34,115 bases of DNA from Bacillota bacterium. GTDB taxonomy: Bacteria; Bacillota; TC1; UBA5767. Each line of letters starts with the position of its first letter. The first letter of the stretch is position 1. This document shows, in pieces, positions 1 to 7,157 of this stretch. Position numbers and translations under genes: made by a program. The DNA is taken from assembly GCA_007121025.1 (NCBI GenBank), contig SKMO01000038.1, positions 1 through 34,115 on the forward strand, written 5' to 3'. Below the pieces are notes generated by a model that saw only the letters and a program-made list of their open reading frames with translations, was not told the DNA's origin and made no database searches.

Positions 1-1489
1 CGACAATCGGCTCACCCATCGAACCCGTACCAGGTTCATATGTGAAGTAGCAAGCGTTGCTTGGGTGATAATTGATTTCTCCGTCAATATTTCCCCATGC
101 GCTACCAAACTTCACGTATGTTTCACCATTACCTGGTCCGCCATTTTCGGGTTCGCAGATCTTATACTTCAGCCACATGCCCCAGTTGCCTCTTGTGTTA
201 AACCGTTGGCCTTCGCCCCAGGCGGTCTCATCTTCCCAGATACCCTCATACTCGAATCCTGAAGCCAGATCTTCAAGGCGATCTGTCTTAAAGGGTTCTT
301 CTCCGGCCTTCACCTGTGTAACCCCATAAGGAGCCAGATCAATCGTGTACCATGTGCCGTCCTCGACCTGATGGCCAAAAAGGACTTCGTTGTTATCGCC
401 ATCCAGGCCCCATGCAAGCTGCAGTGCTCTGTAGTCTGAATCCTGTTCCAGGACCGTGAACGTATTGGCAGCAATGTTGTAGGAGAAAAATCCCTTGAAA
501 TTGTTTCCACCACCTGCACCGGTGCCACTGCTTCCATAGATCACGCCGTCTTTGAAGACGATGTCACCTTGGGAAAGATCCTCGGGGGATCCCATTGAGA
601 TTGGGGCCGACACGCCAGTGACGATACCGTCGCTGTCGACATTCACCTCAATCAGTTTGTCCGACTGGTTAAGGACGTACCAATAGGAGCCTCCTGCGAA
701 GGTCGCACCCAGAACATTTTCACTGTTTGAAAACTTGTTGTCAGGGTCTGCATTGATCACTGCTTCCGTCTTGATATCGTAGAAGTAAAGGCTGTTCTGG
801 CTCAGGCTGAAGTAGAGCCGACCATTGTCCTCGTCGAAGGCGAGGGCATTCGGATACCACCAGGGACCGACGTTTACTCCCGCTGCAGCCCATACGTCTT
901 CGAAAAGAATACTGGATTCATCAGCAAACGGATCGACAACATAGATATTTCCATCATTATCCCTGTTACTCCCTATAGCTGTCGTCGTTCCGATACCAAA
1001 GATCGTTGCGCTTTTGATCTCTCCAAGACCTGCAAAGCGCTCCACCACGGCATGAGCAGAAATAAACAGGCAGTCTCCGATTTCTGCACCTAATTCTGCA
1101 AGCGGAATACACTCTCTATAGGATTCCACACCATCCAGATCATCATCCCCATACGGGTACAGCCCTGGGATGGGATTGGTTCCCCATCTGTTCGCACGTG
1201 TCTGTGGAATGCCCTCATATTCCAGAGAAACAGCAAGATGCGTTTCATATATAAGCCAACCATCTGCAAGAGCATCTTCGTTCAAAGCATATGTTACACA
1301 GATTTTTTCTCCGTCATTGGAAATCGACACTGTTCCGACTTCCTTGTTCTGTCCGGCCAGCAACAGAATTTCCAGCGGGCCGCAATCTCCACACTCAGAT
1401 TCTGCCCCGGACATGGCAGGCAGGAATGTCAGTACCATCGCAAATGCGACAAAAACCGCCAGCCATTTATACCTGCGATAGCTGTACAT
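1..1489 (-). CDS. Secreted surface protein with propeller-like repeats, partial (C-terminus beyond left edge)
   Basis: An uninterrupted leftward frame of about 496 codons runs off the left edge, so the C-terminus is missing. I chose the ATG at 1489 because GGGGAGG (1499-1505) lies 9 bases upstream; an in-frame ATG at 1498 directly abuts that ribosome site and is less likely. The N-terminus is a signal peptide: YRRYK, a hydrophobic stretch (LAVFVAFAMVLTFLPA), then a cleavage region near MSGAES. The mature part is rich in Gly, Asn, Asp, Tyr and Trp. It has repeated short strands such as NGRLYFSLSQNSLYFYDIKT, FAGGSYWYVLNQSDKLIEV and KDGVIYGSSGTG, which resemble blades of a beta-propeller. Cysteines occur mainly near the start (ECGDCG). 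Codon use is noticeably more AT-rich than in neighbouring genes. An extracellular or cell-wall role is inferred; the function is unknown. Confidence 0.8.
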   Translation of the reverse strand, partial: MYSYRRYKWLAVFVAFAMVLTFLPAMSGAESECGDCGPLEILLLAGQNKEVGTVSISNDGEKICVTYALNEDALADGWLIYETHLAVSLEYEGIPQTRANRWGTNPIPGLYPYGDDDLDGVESYRECIPLAELGAEIGDCLFISAHAVVERFAGLGEIKSATIFGIGTTTAIGSNRDNDGNIYVVDPFADESSILFEDVWAAAGVNVGPWWYPNALAFDEDNGRLYFSLSQNSLYFYDIKTEAVINADPDNKFSNSENVLGATFAGGSYWYVLNQSDKLIEVNVDSDGIVTGVSAPISMGSPEDLSQGDIVFKDGVIYGSSGTGAGGGNNFKGFFSYNIAANTFTVLEQDSDYRALQLAWGLDGDNNEVLFGHQVEDGTWYTIDLAPYGVTQVKAGEEPFKTDRLEDLASGFEYEGIWEDETAWGEGQRFNTRGNWGMWLKYKICEPENGGPGNGETYVKFGSAWGNIDGEINYHPSNACYFTYEPGTGSMGEPIV

Positions 1490-1590
1490 ACAATTCATCC
1501 TCCCCTTCTTTAATACAGATCAAAGAATTACATGTTCTCGTTCGGTCATGGCCTTCCACAATCGTTTTCGAATCAGAGTTAACCACCTCC

Positions 1591-1624
1591 AAAAACACCA
1601 AAAACCGGCCTTGGCAGGCCGGTT
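1591..1624 (-). terminator. Intrinsic terminator or leader attenuator
   Basis: A perfect 8-bp stem, AACCGGCC (1603-1610) and GGCCGGTT (1617-1624), has a 6-base loop. On the minus strand it is followed by a T-rich run (complement of 1591-1602). It is 276 bp past the Mrp stop and about 100 bp before the next leftward start, so it could end the Mrp transcript or act as an attenuator in the leader of the next gene. Confidence 0.6.
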
Positions 1625-1851
1625 ACGCAACTCACTCCACTGGAACTAAAGCGTCCAAATTGGATCCAGGTTCATCATGTCCTGAAAACTATATGTGTAA
1701 TCTACGTTCATTCTATACTCATCGCCAAAATATACAACCATCAATTAACCCCGAATTCAGCTAAAAACACGGCTCATTCGCTCTATTTTGTGCTTCAGCC
1801 TTCCCCATTCCTTTTTTTGTAAGCAAACCGTCTAAAAAGGCCTCAAATCGG

Positions 1852-1881
1852 CTTATATTCAAACACAGATATTATATTCAA
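1852..1881 (-). promoter_or_regulatory. Possible sigma-A promoter for the left-edge secreted protein gene
   Basis: On the minus strand TTGAAT (1876-1881) is followed after 18 bases by TATAAG (1852-1857). An alternative -10, ATATAA, sits one base closer. It lies just downstream of the Mrp gene stop and about 360 bp before the secreted protein start. The match is reasonable but the region is AT-rich, so chance matches are likely. Confidence 0.4.
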
Positions 1882-1899
1882 GAAGCCTTCATCGTTTAC

Positions 1900-2733
1900 T
1901 TACTTCGCCAACGGAAATCCGGCGATCACCGGATCCAGCCAGTCCTCCTGAATGGTCTCAATAGTCCCCGCATCACTGGCTGCTGCCACACGGGGATCCA
2001 GAGGCATCCGGATCCAGTGGGGGATGCCAAACCGGGCGGCTGTCCCTTCCACCTTGCTTTCACCAAGCACCGCATGGCGGGTCTCACAGCCCGGGCACTG
2101 GAAATACGACATGTTCTCCACCAGTCCCAGCACCGGCACATCCATGTCCCTGGCCATCCTGACGGCCTTTTCGACAATCATCGAGACCAGCTCCTGAGGA
2201 GAGGTCACCACCACAATCCCATCAAGGGGGAGATTGCCCAGAACTGTCAGGGCCACATCCCCGGTCCCCGGAGGCATGTCCACCAGCATGACATCAACGT
2301 CCTGCCAGATCACCTCGGACCAGAACTGTTTCACCATGTTCCCGATCAGCGGTCCACGCCAGATCACCGGATCGCTGGTCTCCTTCAGAAGAAGGTTCAT
2401 GGACACCACCTGAATGCCGGTTTTCGTCTTCCGGGGATACAGTTTGCCCTCCCGGTCAGCCTCCATCAGGCCCTCCAGTCCAAAGGCCCGGGGAATCGAC
2501 GGACCGGTGATGTCCGCATCCAAAATGGCCGTCCGGTATCCCTTTCGCTGGAGCGACGTCGCCAAAAGAGCGGTCACAAAAGACTTGCCCACGCCCCCCT
2601 TGCCGCTGATCACCCCGATGACCGTTTTCACACTGCTTTCCGGATGCAGGGCCTCCTTGGGCAGTCCTTCCCCCGGTTCCCGGGGCGTTCCGCCACACCC
2701 CTGCGCTCGTTCCTGTCCATGGTTCTGACTCAT
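1900..2733 (-). CDS. Mrp/ApbC (NBP35-type) P-loop ATPase, Fe-S cluster carrier
   Basis: 277 aa from the ATG at 2733, which has AAGGAAGG just upstream. The frame is open further upstream, but that extension has no family-like sequence. Mrp/NBP35 ATPases are cytoplasmic dimers that bind a labile 4Fe-4S cluster and pass it to apo-proteins. Visible features are a deviant Walker A, GKGGVGKS (residues 44-51), the LDADITGPS switch region (71-79), VDMPPGTGD (151-159), and a C-terminal CPGC (Cys213, Cys216) that in this family bridges the cluster between subunits. A short N-terminal tail contains GCGG. It has no N-terminal DUF59 domain, as is usual for short anaerobe versions. It is monocistronic and carries an ACATATGT palindrome in its promoter, linking it to the NifX/MinD operons further right. 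Confidence 0.93.
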   Translation of the reverse strand: MSQNHGQERAQGCGGTPREPGEGLPKEALHPESSVKTVIGVISGKGGVGKSFVTALLATSLQRKGYRTAILDADITGPSIPRAFGLEGLMEADREGKLYPRKTKTGIQVVSMNLLLKETSDPVIWRGPLIGNMVKQFWSEVIWQDVDVMLVDMPPGTGDVALTVLGNLPLDGIVVVTSPQELVSMIVEKAVRMARDMDVPVLGLVENMSYFQCPGCETRHAVLGESKVEGTAARFGIPHWIRMPLDPRVAAASDAGTIETIQEDWLDPVIAGFPLAK

Positions 2734-2889
2734 GTCCGACCTTCCTTCCTTCGTCCTTTTTGCTCTCTCCTGCAGGCAGGGCCTGCAGGAGGGAGCGATC
2801 ATCAAACTCCTCAACAATACGCCTTCCCAACACACTCCACGCTTGCCCGACCCCTTCGCCGGTTCACCGTTTGTCACCCTCTCATTTAT

Positions 2890-2899
2890 AACATATGTT
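2890..2899. promoter_or_regulatory. Palindromic operator candidate AACATATGTT upstream of Mrp
   Basis: A perfect 10-bp palindrome. On the minus strand a weak promoter TTAGAA (2913-2918), 17-bp spacer, TATGTT (2890-2895) would place its -10 inside the palindrome. The same ACATATGT core occurs at 6718-6725, 9918-9925 and 9956-9963, each time before a leftward operon of related Fe-S/NifX genes. A repressor site is inferred. Confidence 0.55.
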
Positions 2900-2989
2900 C
2901 AGTACAAAGTTATTCTAACACAACCGTTCCCAAATTCCAACAAACCCGGTTTGGATTCGACCATCATACTGGTTCCAGGCTAAGACGCC

Positions 2990-3024
2990 AAAAAAAACGT
3001 TCCCGGCCATGACAGCCGGGAACG
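2990..3024 (-). terminator. Rho-independent terminator after the stalk-domain protein gene
   Basis: A 10-bp perfect stem, CGTTCCCGGC (2998-3007) and GCCGGGAACG (3015-3024), has a 7-base loop. It is followed on the minus strand by a run of about eight T (2990-2997). It lies 14 bp beyond the stop of the leftward gene 3038-3697. Confidence 0.9.
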
Positions 3025-3037
3025 CACAGAGGTTGAC

Positions 3038-3697
3038 TTATTCGTCGTCTTCGTCCTCTTCATCGTCATCATCGTCGTCGTCATCTGTTTCCGTGTCATC
3101 ATCGTCAGTGGCCGTTCCCACGATCTCAATGACACCATCACGGTAGTTCACGTCAAATCCCATGGCTTCCAGGATAAACCGAAGGGGAAGAACCATCCGC
3201 CCGTTCATGATCATTGGGGGAACGTCCAGATCCACGACTACATTGTTCACTGTGGCCACTCCGTCTTCCAGATAGATCACCATGGTCACATCGTCCTTCT
3301 CTACGGTCACGGTCCGTGCATCCGAATCCCAGTCCACCGAAGCGCCAAACGCCGCGGTCAGCGCCCGGACCGGAACCAGCGTCCGGCCGTCCTTGATGAC
3401 CGGAGGCGTGTCAAACTTAAACTGTGCACTCTCGGAAACAATGGCGTCCACATCCAGAGGCACCACGCCCCGGTACTGTTGGCGGATCTCAGCCATCTGT
3501 CTGGCCAGTTCAGCAATTTCCTCACCGCTGTACTGGTTTCGGGCAGCCTCTTTCAGGGCCTCCAGGCTCTCTAACCAGACTTCTTCAAGAAACTCCGGAT
3601 TTCCCGGTGCGTCCGGTCTGCCCGGCGCGCCAAGCAGCATCCCCGGTCCAGCCAGTACCATCGTCACAACCACAAACAGTGCAATCCATTTTTTCAT
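3038..3697 (-). CDS. Secreted copper-amine-oxidase-like stalk-domain protein with Asp/Glu-rich tail
   Basis: 219 aa; the ATG at 3697 is preceded by AAGGAGGAG. The N-terminus is a signal peptide (MKKWIALFVVVTMVLAGPGM, cleavage near LLGAPG). Residues of about 75-195 form the copper amine oxidase N-terminal, or stalk, domain common in Clostridia. Its two typical repeats are visible: VIKDGRTLVPVRALTAAFGA and MIMNGRMVLPLRFILEAMGF. The family name is historical; no amine oxidase activity is implied and the domain is thought to bind the cell surface. The last 23 or so residues are almost purely Asp and Glu with a few Thr, suggesting cation binding or a spacer on the wall. It lies downstream of sigI-rsgI but has its own leader and terminator. 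A possible promoter TTGTTA with a 17-18 bp spacer lies near 3730-3765. Confidence 0.85.
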   Translation of the reverse strand: MKKWIALFVVVTMVLAGPGMLLGAPGRPDAPGNPEFLEEVWLESLEALKEAARNQYSGEEIAELARQMAEIRQQYRGVVPLDVDAIVSESAQFKFDTPPVIKDGRTLVPVRALTAAFGASVDWDSDARTVTVEKDDVTMVIYLEDGVATVNNVVVDLDVPPMIMNGRMVLPLRFILEAMGFDVNYRDGVIEIVGTATDDDDTETDDDDDDDDEEDEDDE

Positions 3698-3808
3698 GTT
3701 GATTCACTCCTCCTTGTTTAATCAAACGTTCAGCTTTAAATGAATACATCCTTCTATGTAACAATACGTCCAACGAACTGATTTTCGGTTCATGTTGCAG
3801 AAATCCGC

Positions 3809-4762
3809 TTATCTTTCCGGTTTTCTTCCCGGAACATCCTCCGGCGGGCCCGGGGGAGTCAATCCGTGATTGCGCTCCTCTTCGTCCTCCGGTTCACCTG
3901 GTTCTCCAACAGGCACGTCGCCCTCCGGTTCTCTGTCTGCCGGCGAACCGTTATCCAGCCAGGGTGGTCCCGGATGATCCTCTTCACCGTGAGGTGGTCC
4001 CTGCGGACGTCCGGCAAGCCGTTCATCCCGGCGGGCCAGCAGTTCCCCCACCCGGGCGTTTCGAAACTCCTCAACCCGCGGGGGTATCCCCGGTTCTTCG
4101 TCCCCTTGATCCGTTTCCTCTTCCGTCAGCAAGCCGTACCGGCCCAGGGACAGTCCCCTTTCCCTGGCTGCGGCGGCCTTCTCCGGAAGGACCGGGAGCA
4201 CCAGACTCCGGGAAACCGCCTGAGCCGGGCCTTCAAGCACACCTTCCAGCTGCCGGGCCAGGTCTTCAGACTCCTCGGCATCCTCCCGCACACTGTAGCC
4301 CAGTAGAAGCGCCGCGTCATCCCCCAGATACCCGGCCTCCCGCAACCGGCCAATGAACTGGTCCAGGACTTCCGGGAGAGGCCGGCCGTTCCAGGCCGGA
4401 TCCAACAGGTCCCCGGTCCGCTCATCCAGAGGCCGCAGGCCGATCACCGTCAGATCAGCGGCCACCTCAATCTCCAGACTGGGGTTGGCGTCCACACTGA
4501 TCCAGGCTGCCGCCACCGCCGGAGACGCCGGCGAAAACAACCCGGCCGGCGAAAGCATGCTGCCCAGAAACAGAAGCACAATGGCCGCTGCCGCCAGAAT
4601 GGCCGTCCGTCCGGAACGGGACACCGCAATGTCCTCATCGGTGAAATAGATCTCACCGGCCAGATCCATACCGGGTTTACGCCGGACTTTCCGGTACAAC
4701 CCGTCACTTAAGACCACCGCGTCCCTGTGTCTTATTTTCACAATTCTTCCCTTATAGAGCAT
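3809..4762 (-). CDS. rsgI: RsgI-family transmembrane anti-sigma factor
   Basis: 317 aa from the ATG at 4762, which overlaps the end of sigI by 11 bases and follows GGGAGGAGG. Residues 1-50 form the cytoplasmic RsgI N-domain (MLYKGRIVKIRHRDAVVLSD) that holds SigI inactive. One membrane helix follows at about 54-72. The outer part begins with ISVDANPSLEIEV (residues 88-100), matching the RsgI motif in which the Asn-Pro bond is reported to self-cleave before regulated proteolysis; here that is Asn93-Pro94. From about residue 215 the protein is Pro/Glu/Asp/Arg-rich and probably disordered (GEPGEPEDEEERN, PPGPPEDVPG). There is no carbohydrate-binding module like those on Clostridium thermocellum RsgI proteins, so the sensed signal is unclear. 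It is closer in layout to Bacillus RsgI. Confidence 0.9.
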   Translation of the reverse strand: MLYKGRIVKIRHRDAVVLSDGLYRKVRRKPGMDLAGEIYFTDEDIAVSRSGRTAILAAAAIVLLFLGSMLSPAGLFSPASPAVAAAWISVDANPSLEIEVAADLTVIGLRPLDERTGDLLDPAWNGRPLPEVLDQFIGRLREAGYLGDDAALLLGYSVREDAEESEDLARQLEGVLEGPAQAVSRSLVLPVLPEKAAAARERGLSLGRYGLLTEEETDQGDEEPGIPPRVEEFRNARVGELLARRDERLAGRPQGPPHGEEDHPGPPWLDNGSPADREPEGDVPVGEPGEPEDEEERNHGLTPPGPPEDVPGRKPER

Positions 4763-5489
4763 CTCCGGTTTCCTCCTCCCGTTCAAACACAAGGTCCCGG
4801 ATCAGATCCAGGTCACTGTCAAGCAGTACAATGGCCGCCAACAGATACTGGCGATTCAGGGTCATCAGGCGGTCTGTGGCGCCCAGCTCTGTTTTCATCT
4901 GGCGCCGGGGAAGCCGCTTTTTCTGTTTTATCCAGCGGATCCATTCCGGACGCCCGGCCACTTCCCGGGCCAGCCGCAGAAGATTCTCCCGGGTGTCCCG
5001 GTGTTTGGGACTGACCTCCGCCAATTTGGAAAAAGAGATCCCGTAGTCCCGGAGCTGCGCCTCATACTCACGGATCTCCAGTTTCAGCATTTCCTGCTGT
5101 TCCAGATCTGCTCCCGCGCCGGCCACCGCCAGGTCCTCATCTTCCAGAGGAACCATCCGGGTGCGGTCCTTTTCCTGCCGCCAGAAATCAATGATCCGGT
5201 GGCGGATCAGCGTGGCGGCGTACCCCTCAAAGGAACCCCGGTCCGCATCGTAGCGGCGCACCGCCTCATAGAAAGCCTCCATGGCCACCCCCAGTTCCTC
5301 ACTGTTCCGGGTGTCCACGTAACGCCCGGTCACCCGGGAGACCGTCCGGACCACAAAGGGCATGTAGGATGCGATCCAGTCATCCTGTTCACTGGACTGG
5401 ACGGTCTCCCGGACGGTCTCCCGTCCACCACGAATGGCCCGAAGCCGCCCGTCCATATGCTGTTTTCCTGGCTCATTCGGTTTCATCAT
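4752..5489 (-). CDS. sigI: RNA polymerase sigma factor SigI
   Basis: 245 aa, starting ATGATG at 5484-5489 after GAGGG. SigI is an alternative sigma-70-type factor held by RsgI. Region 2 is visible as SYMPFVVRTVSRVTGRYVDT, EELGVAMEAFYEAVRRYD and GSFEGYAATLIRHRIIDFWR (about residues 42-105). The SigI-specific C-domain replaces a normal region 4 and includes YEAQLRDYGISFSKLAEVSP and KQKKRLPRRQMK. The coding end overlaps the rsgI start by 11 bases, indicating translational coupling. In Bacillus this pair responds to heat and wall stress; in cellulolytic Clostridia it responds to polysaccharides. I did not find the ACCCC-type -35 element of known SigI promoters upstream, so autoregulation is not shown. 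Confidence 0.92.
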   Translation of the reverse strand: MMKPNEPGKQHMDGRLRAIRGGRETVRETVQSSEQDDWIASYMPFVVRTVSRVTGRYVDTRNSEELGVAMEAFYEAVRRYDADRGSFEGYAATLIRHRIIDFWRQEKDRTRMVPLEDEDLAVAGAGADLEQQEMLKLEIREYEAQLRDYGISFSKLAEVSPKHRDTRENLLRLAREVAGRPEWIRWIKQKKRLPRRQMKTELGATDRLMTLNRQYLLAAIVLLDSDLDLIRDLVFEREEETGDAL

Positions 5490-5535
5490 CTGTTAACCCT
5501 CGCTGCTTCATTACAATAATAAGATACGGAGCCGG

Positions 5536-5572
5536 ACGTTCGTTTCGGTGCATTTTGAACGTCTGCTATCTA
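5536..5572. promoter_or_regulatory. Inverted repeat GACGTTC...GAACGTC upstream of sigI
   Basis: Two 7-bp arms, GACGTTC and GAACGTC, separated by about 16 bases, lie 45-80 bp before the sigI start. They could be an operator or a leader hairpin. No clear -35/-10 pair is visible beside it, so this is only a candidate site. Confidence 0.3.
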
Positions 5573-5628
5573 AAAAGGACTCAGCGCAATGTCCGTTGCC
5601 GCCAAGCCCTTCCTGTTCATGTTCAGTT

Positions 5629-5982
5629 TTACCGGATGGCCGTTTGTCTGCCGGACTTCCGGTGTCCGGACAGATCGGCCGGCAACTGCCCGGTCAAAAA
5701 GTGGTGCACAGCCTCCCGGCTGTCCCCCTGAATCCCCGTAACCACGGAAATGCTCCAGGCCTCCAGCAGTTGGGTACAGGGATGGCTCACCGATCCTGCA
5801 ATCACCACGTGAGCATCCAGACCGCTCAGATAGTTGGGCAGAAATCCGGCGTTCAACCCCGGATTGACCAGGGTTTCCTCCCGAAGGATCCGAAGGCCGT
5901 CTGTGTAAAACAGCTGAAAGTCCGTACAGCGGGCCAACTGACAGGCCACCTGGCCACTGTCACTGGCAACAACAATCTTCAT
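5629..5982 (-). CDS. NifX/NifB-like dinitrogenase Fe-Mo cofactor family protein (third gene of the DUF134 operon)
   Basis: 117 aa; the ATG at 5982 overlaps the preceding small ORF as ATGA and has AAAGGTG upstream. The fold is the single-domain NifX/NafY/orange-protein family, ribonuclease-H-like proteins that bind metal-sulfur clusters. Family hallmarks are MKIVVASDSG at the start, the strand VNPGLNAGFLPNYLSGLDAH, VVIAGSVSHP and SVVTGIQGDSREAVHHFLTG. It lacks the HFGHC-like segment of the copy at 6801-7157, having CQLARCTDFQ there instead. It is one of three such paralogues in the cluster and lies last in the DUF134 operon. A role as scaffold or carrier of a Mo, Cu or Fe sulfur cluster is inferred. 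Confidence 0.85.
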   Translation of the reverse strand: MKIVVASDSGQVACQLARCTDFQLFYTDGLRILREETLVNPGLNAGFLPNYLSGLDAHVVIAGSVSHPCTQLLEAWSISVVTGIQGDSREAVHHFLTGQLPADLSGHRKSGRQTAIR

Positions 5983-6167
5983 GTTCTCACACCTTTCACA
6001 TCACCGGTTAAATCCCATTTCTCCGGTACCCCTTTTGACGATTCAAGGGCCAACGTGTCCAGGCCGAACGCCTGTCGACACAGCAAACAGAACAGGGGCT
6101 CCTCCAGCCGCTGTTTGTGCCTGCGGCAACTGGTTTTCCGGCTGGACCGGAGATCCGTCACCCCCAC
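5979..6167 (-). CDS. Possible small Cys-containing protein between DUF134 and NifX genes
   Basis: 62 aa from a GTG at 6167, 10 bp after the DUF134 stop; its stop overlaps the NifX start as ATGA. Junctions of this kind favour real translation. It contains SCRRHKQRLEEPLFCLLCRQ, four-residue spacings (one CxxC) that could form a metal or zinc site with His. I do not recognise a family. The ribosome site is weak (AAGGATAA about 12 bases upstream), so it could also be non-coding spacer or start at the second GTG at 6161. Confidence 0.4.
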   Translation of the reverse strand: MGVTDLRSSRKTSCRRHKQRLEEPLFCLLCRQAFGLDTLALESSKGVPEKWDLTGDVKGVRT

Positions 6168-6179
6168 GGTTTTGCCGGC

Positions 6180-6572
6180 TTATCCTTCAGAACCACTTTT
6201 TACCGGACAACCGGCCTTCCCGCGCTGGTGTTTCTCACAGCATTTCCGGCAGGCCTTCAGGTCCACGGCCTCCTCCAGCCCCTCACAGAGACGGTAATCG
6301 CCCCCTTCAATCTTCAGGACCACACCGTCCACCAGAGAGGACGCCAGTTTCTGCCGGGCATCGGCGTAAATCCGCTGCACGGTCGTCCGGGCCACGTCCA
6401 TCCGGGCGGCACACTCCTCCTGGCTGAGCCCTTCTCCATCGATCAGGCGAATGGTCTCATATTCTTCCACGGTCATCGCCTGAATCCTGGCTCCTTCCCG
6501 AACGTTCAGGGGGCCGAACAGATTCTGGCGGGGCAGCGCACATACCACCCTGCGTTTTCTTGGTCTTGGCAT
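6180..6572 (-). CDS. DUF134 (UPF0251) helix-turn-helix regulator
   Basis: 130 aa; the ATG at 6572 has GAGGTG upstream. The DUF134 signature is clear: MPRPRKRRVVCALPR, then VEEYETIRLIDGEGLSQEEC and ARMDVARTTVQRIYADARQK (residues 35-75), a helix-turn-helix like sigma region 4. The C-terminal part has a Cys cluster (Cys96, Cys108, Cys111, Cys112, Cys122 with CRKCCEKH), plausible for sensing metal, Fe-S or redox state. DUF134 genes are commonly found beside NifX-like and MinD genes. It heads its own operon behind a strong promoter whose -35 carries an ACATATGT palindrome, so autoregulation and control of the neighbouring operon are inferred. Confidence 0.9.
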   Translation of the reverse strand: MPRPRKRRVVCALPRQNLFGPLNVREGARIQAMTVEEYETIRLIDGEGLSQEECAARMDVARTTVQRIYADARQKLASSLVDGVVLKIEGGDYRLCEGLEEAVDLKACRKCCEKHQRGKAGCPVKSGSEG

Positions 6573-6700
6573 CGTTTCACCTCATAAAGAAATGACCCCG
6601 GCAGCCAGCCGGACTCCTGTCATCGATCGCTGTGTCTCGTTTGCACAGGGCCACTGTCCCGAGACCAGGGCCCCCAATGTGTTCCTCTTCAGGTACGTTC

Positions 6701-6728
6701 ATCATAACATGAGGCGAACATATGTCAA
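6701..6728 (-). promoter_or_regulatory. Sigma-A promoter of the DUF134 operon, overlapped by an ACATATGT operator
   Basis: On the minus strand the -35 is TTGACA (6723-6728), the spacer 16 bp and the -10 TATGAT (6701-6706), a near-consensus promoter about 130 bp before the DUF134 start. The palindrome ACATATGT (6718-6725) shares its ACA with the -35. A second AACAT half-site (6706-6710) lies 11 bp from the first (6717-6721), one helical turn apart, overlapping the -10. Confidence 0.75.
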
Positions 6729-6800
6729 ATTGCCAATCAAATCAACCAGCCCTGAAACGCCCGGCGACCGGAACAGGGCCCGTCCCGTTTTCACCGGCAA

Positions 6801-7157
6801 TCAAGAACCGCAGGCACCCCGGTGTGCGTGTTCCTGGCAGACCGCACTGTCTGTCTCCAGGACGCCCGCCAGAAACTGACGGACCACCTCGGTCACATCT
6901 CCCCGGGCACCGGTGATCACCTGGATCCCCAGATCCCCGAACAACCCGATGGCCGATCCGCCCATTCCCCCGGAAATGATCACCCGGGCCCCCAGGTTCT
7001 TCAAAAAAGCCGGAAGCACTCCCGGGGCATGCCCCGGGTTGGCCACCTCATGGTCCCCCACGATTTCCCGGCCTTCCACATCAAACACCACGAACTGCGC
7101 ACAATGACCAAAATGTTCAGAAACATTCCGGCCCTCACTGGCTACGGCGATCTTCAT
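6801..7157 (-). CDS. NifX-like / orange-protein-like Fe-Mo cofactor family protein
   Basis: 118 aa; the ATG at 7157 has AAGGAG upstream and overlaps the preceding ATPase gene by 23 bases. Hallmarks of the family are MKIAVASEGRNVSEHFGHCAQF at the start (HFGHC motif), VANPGHAPGVLPAFLKNLGA, VIISGGMGGSAIGLFGDLGI and VITGARGDVTEVVRQFLAG. The C-terminus carries CQEHAHRGAC, a His/Cys tail that could bind metal. It is the last gene of the six-gene operon starting at 9894. Proteins of this family bind Fe-Mo-type or Mo-Cu-sulfur clusters; which cluster this one holds cannot be read from the sequence. Confidence 0.9.
   Translation of the reverse strand: MKIAVASEGRNVSEHFGHCAQFVVFDVEGREIVGDHEVANPGHAPGVLPAFLKNLGARVIISGGMGGSAIGLFGDLGIQVITGARGDVTEVVRQFLAGVLETDSAVCQEHAHRGACGS

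Larger units (their letters stand above)
1490..1899. other. 410-bp gap: long AT-rich leader of the left-edge gene
   Basis: No convincing gene lies here. The stretch is AT-richer than the rest of the window. It holds a possible leftward promoter (1852-1881), a terminator-like hairpin (1591-1624) and the ribosome site of the gene starting at 1489. If the promoter is right, the leader is about 350 nt long. I compared it by eye with the c-di-GMP-I and fluoride aptamers and saw no convincing match. Confidence 0.5.
2734..3037. other. 304-bp gap: Mrp promoter region and upstream gene terminator
   Basis: This stretch holds no gene. It carries the Mrp ribosome site, an ACATATGT palindrome in a possible promoter (2890-2918) and the terminator of the stalk-protein gene (2990-3024). 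Confidence 0.6.

Noticed and set aside
1490-1899. c-di-GMP or fluoride riboswitch upstream of the left-edge gene
   Set aside because: Short segments such as GGCGATG look similar, but the conserved core of neither aptamer could be assembled.
2017-3012. Long plus-strand open frame opposite the Mrp gene
   Set aside because: It is His/Pro/Arg-rich with no family motifs and is antisense to a clear Mrp ATPase; GC-rich codon bias on the coding strand leaves the opposite frame open.
3698-3808. SigI-type promoter before the stalk protein gene
   Set aside because: The ACCCC-type -35 element reported for SigI promoters is not present; only weak sigma-A-like hexamers are seen.
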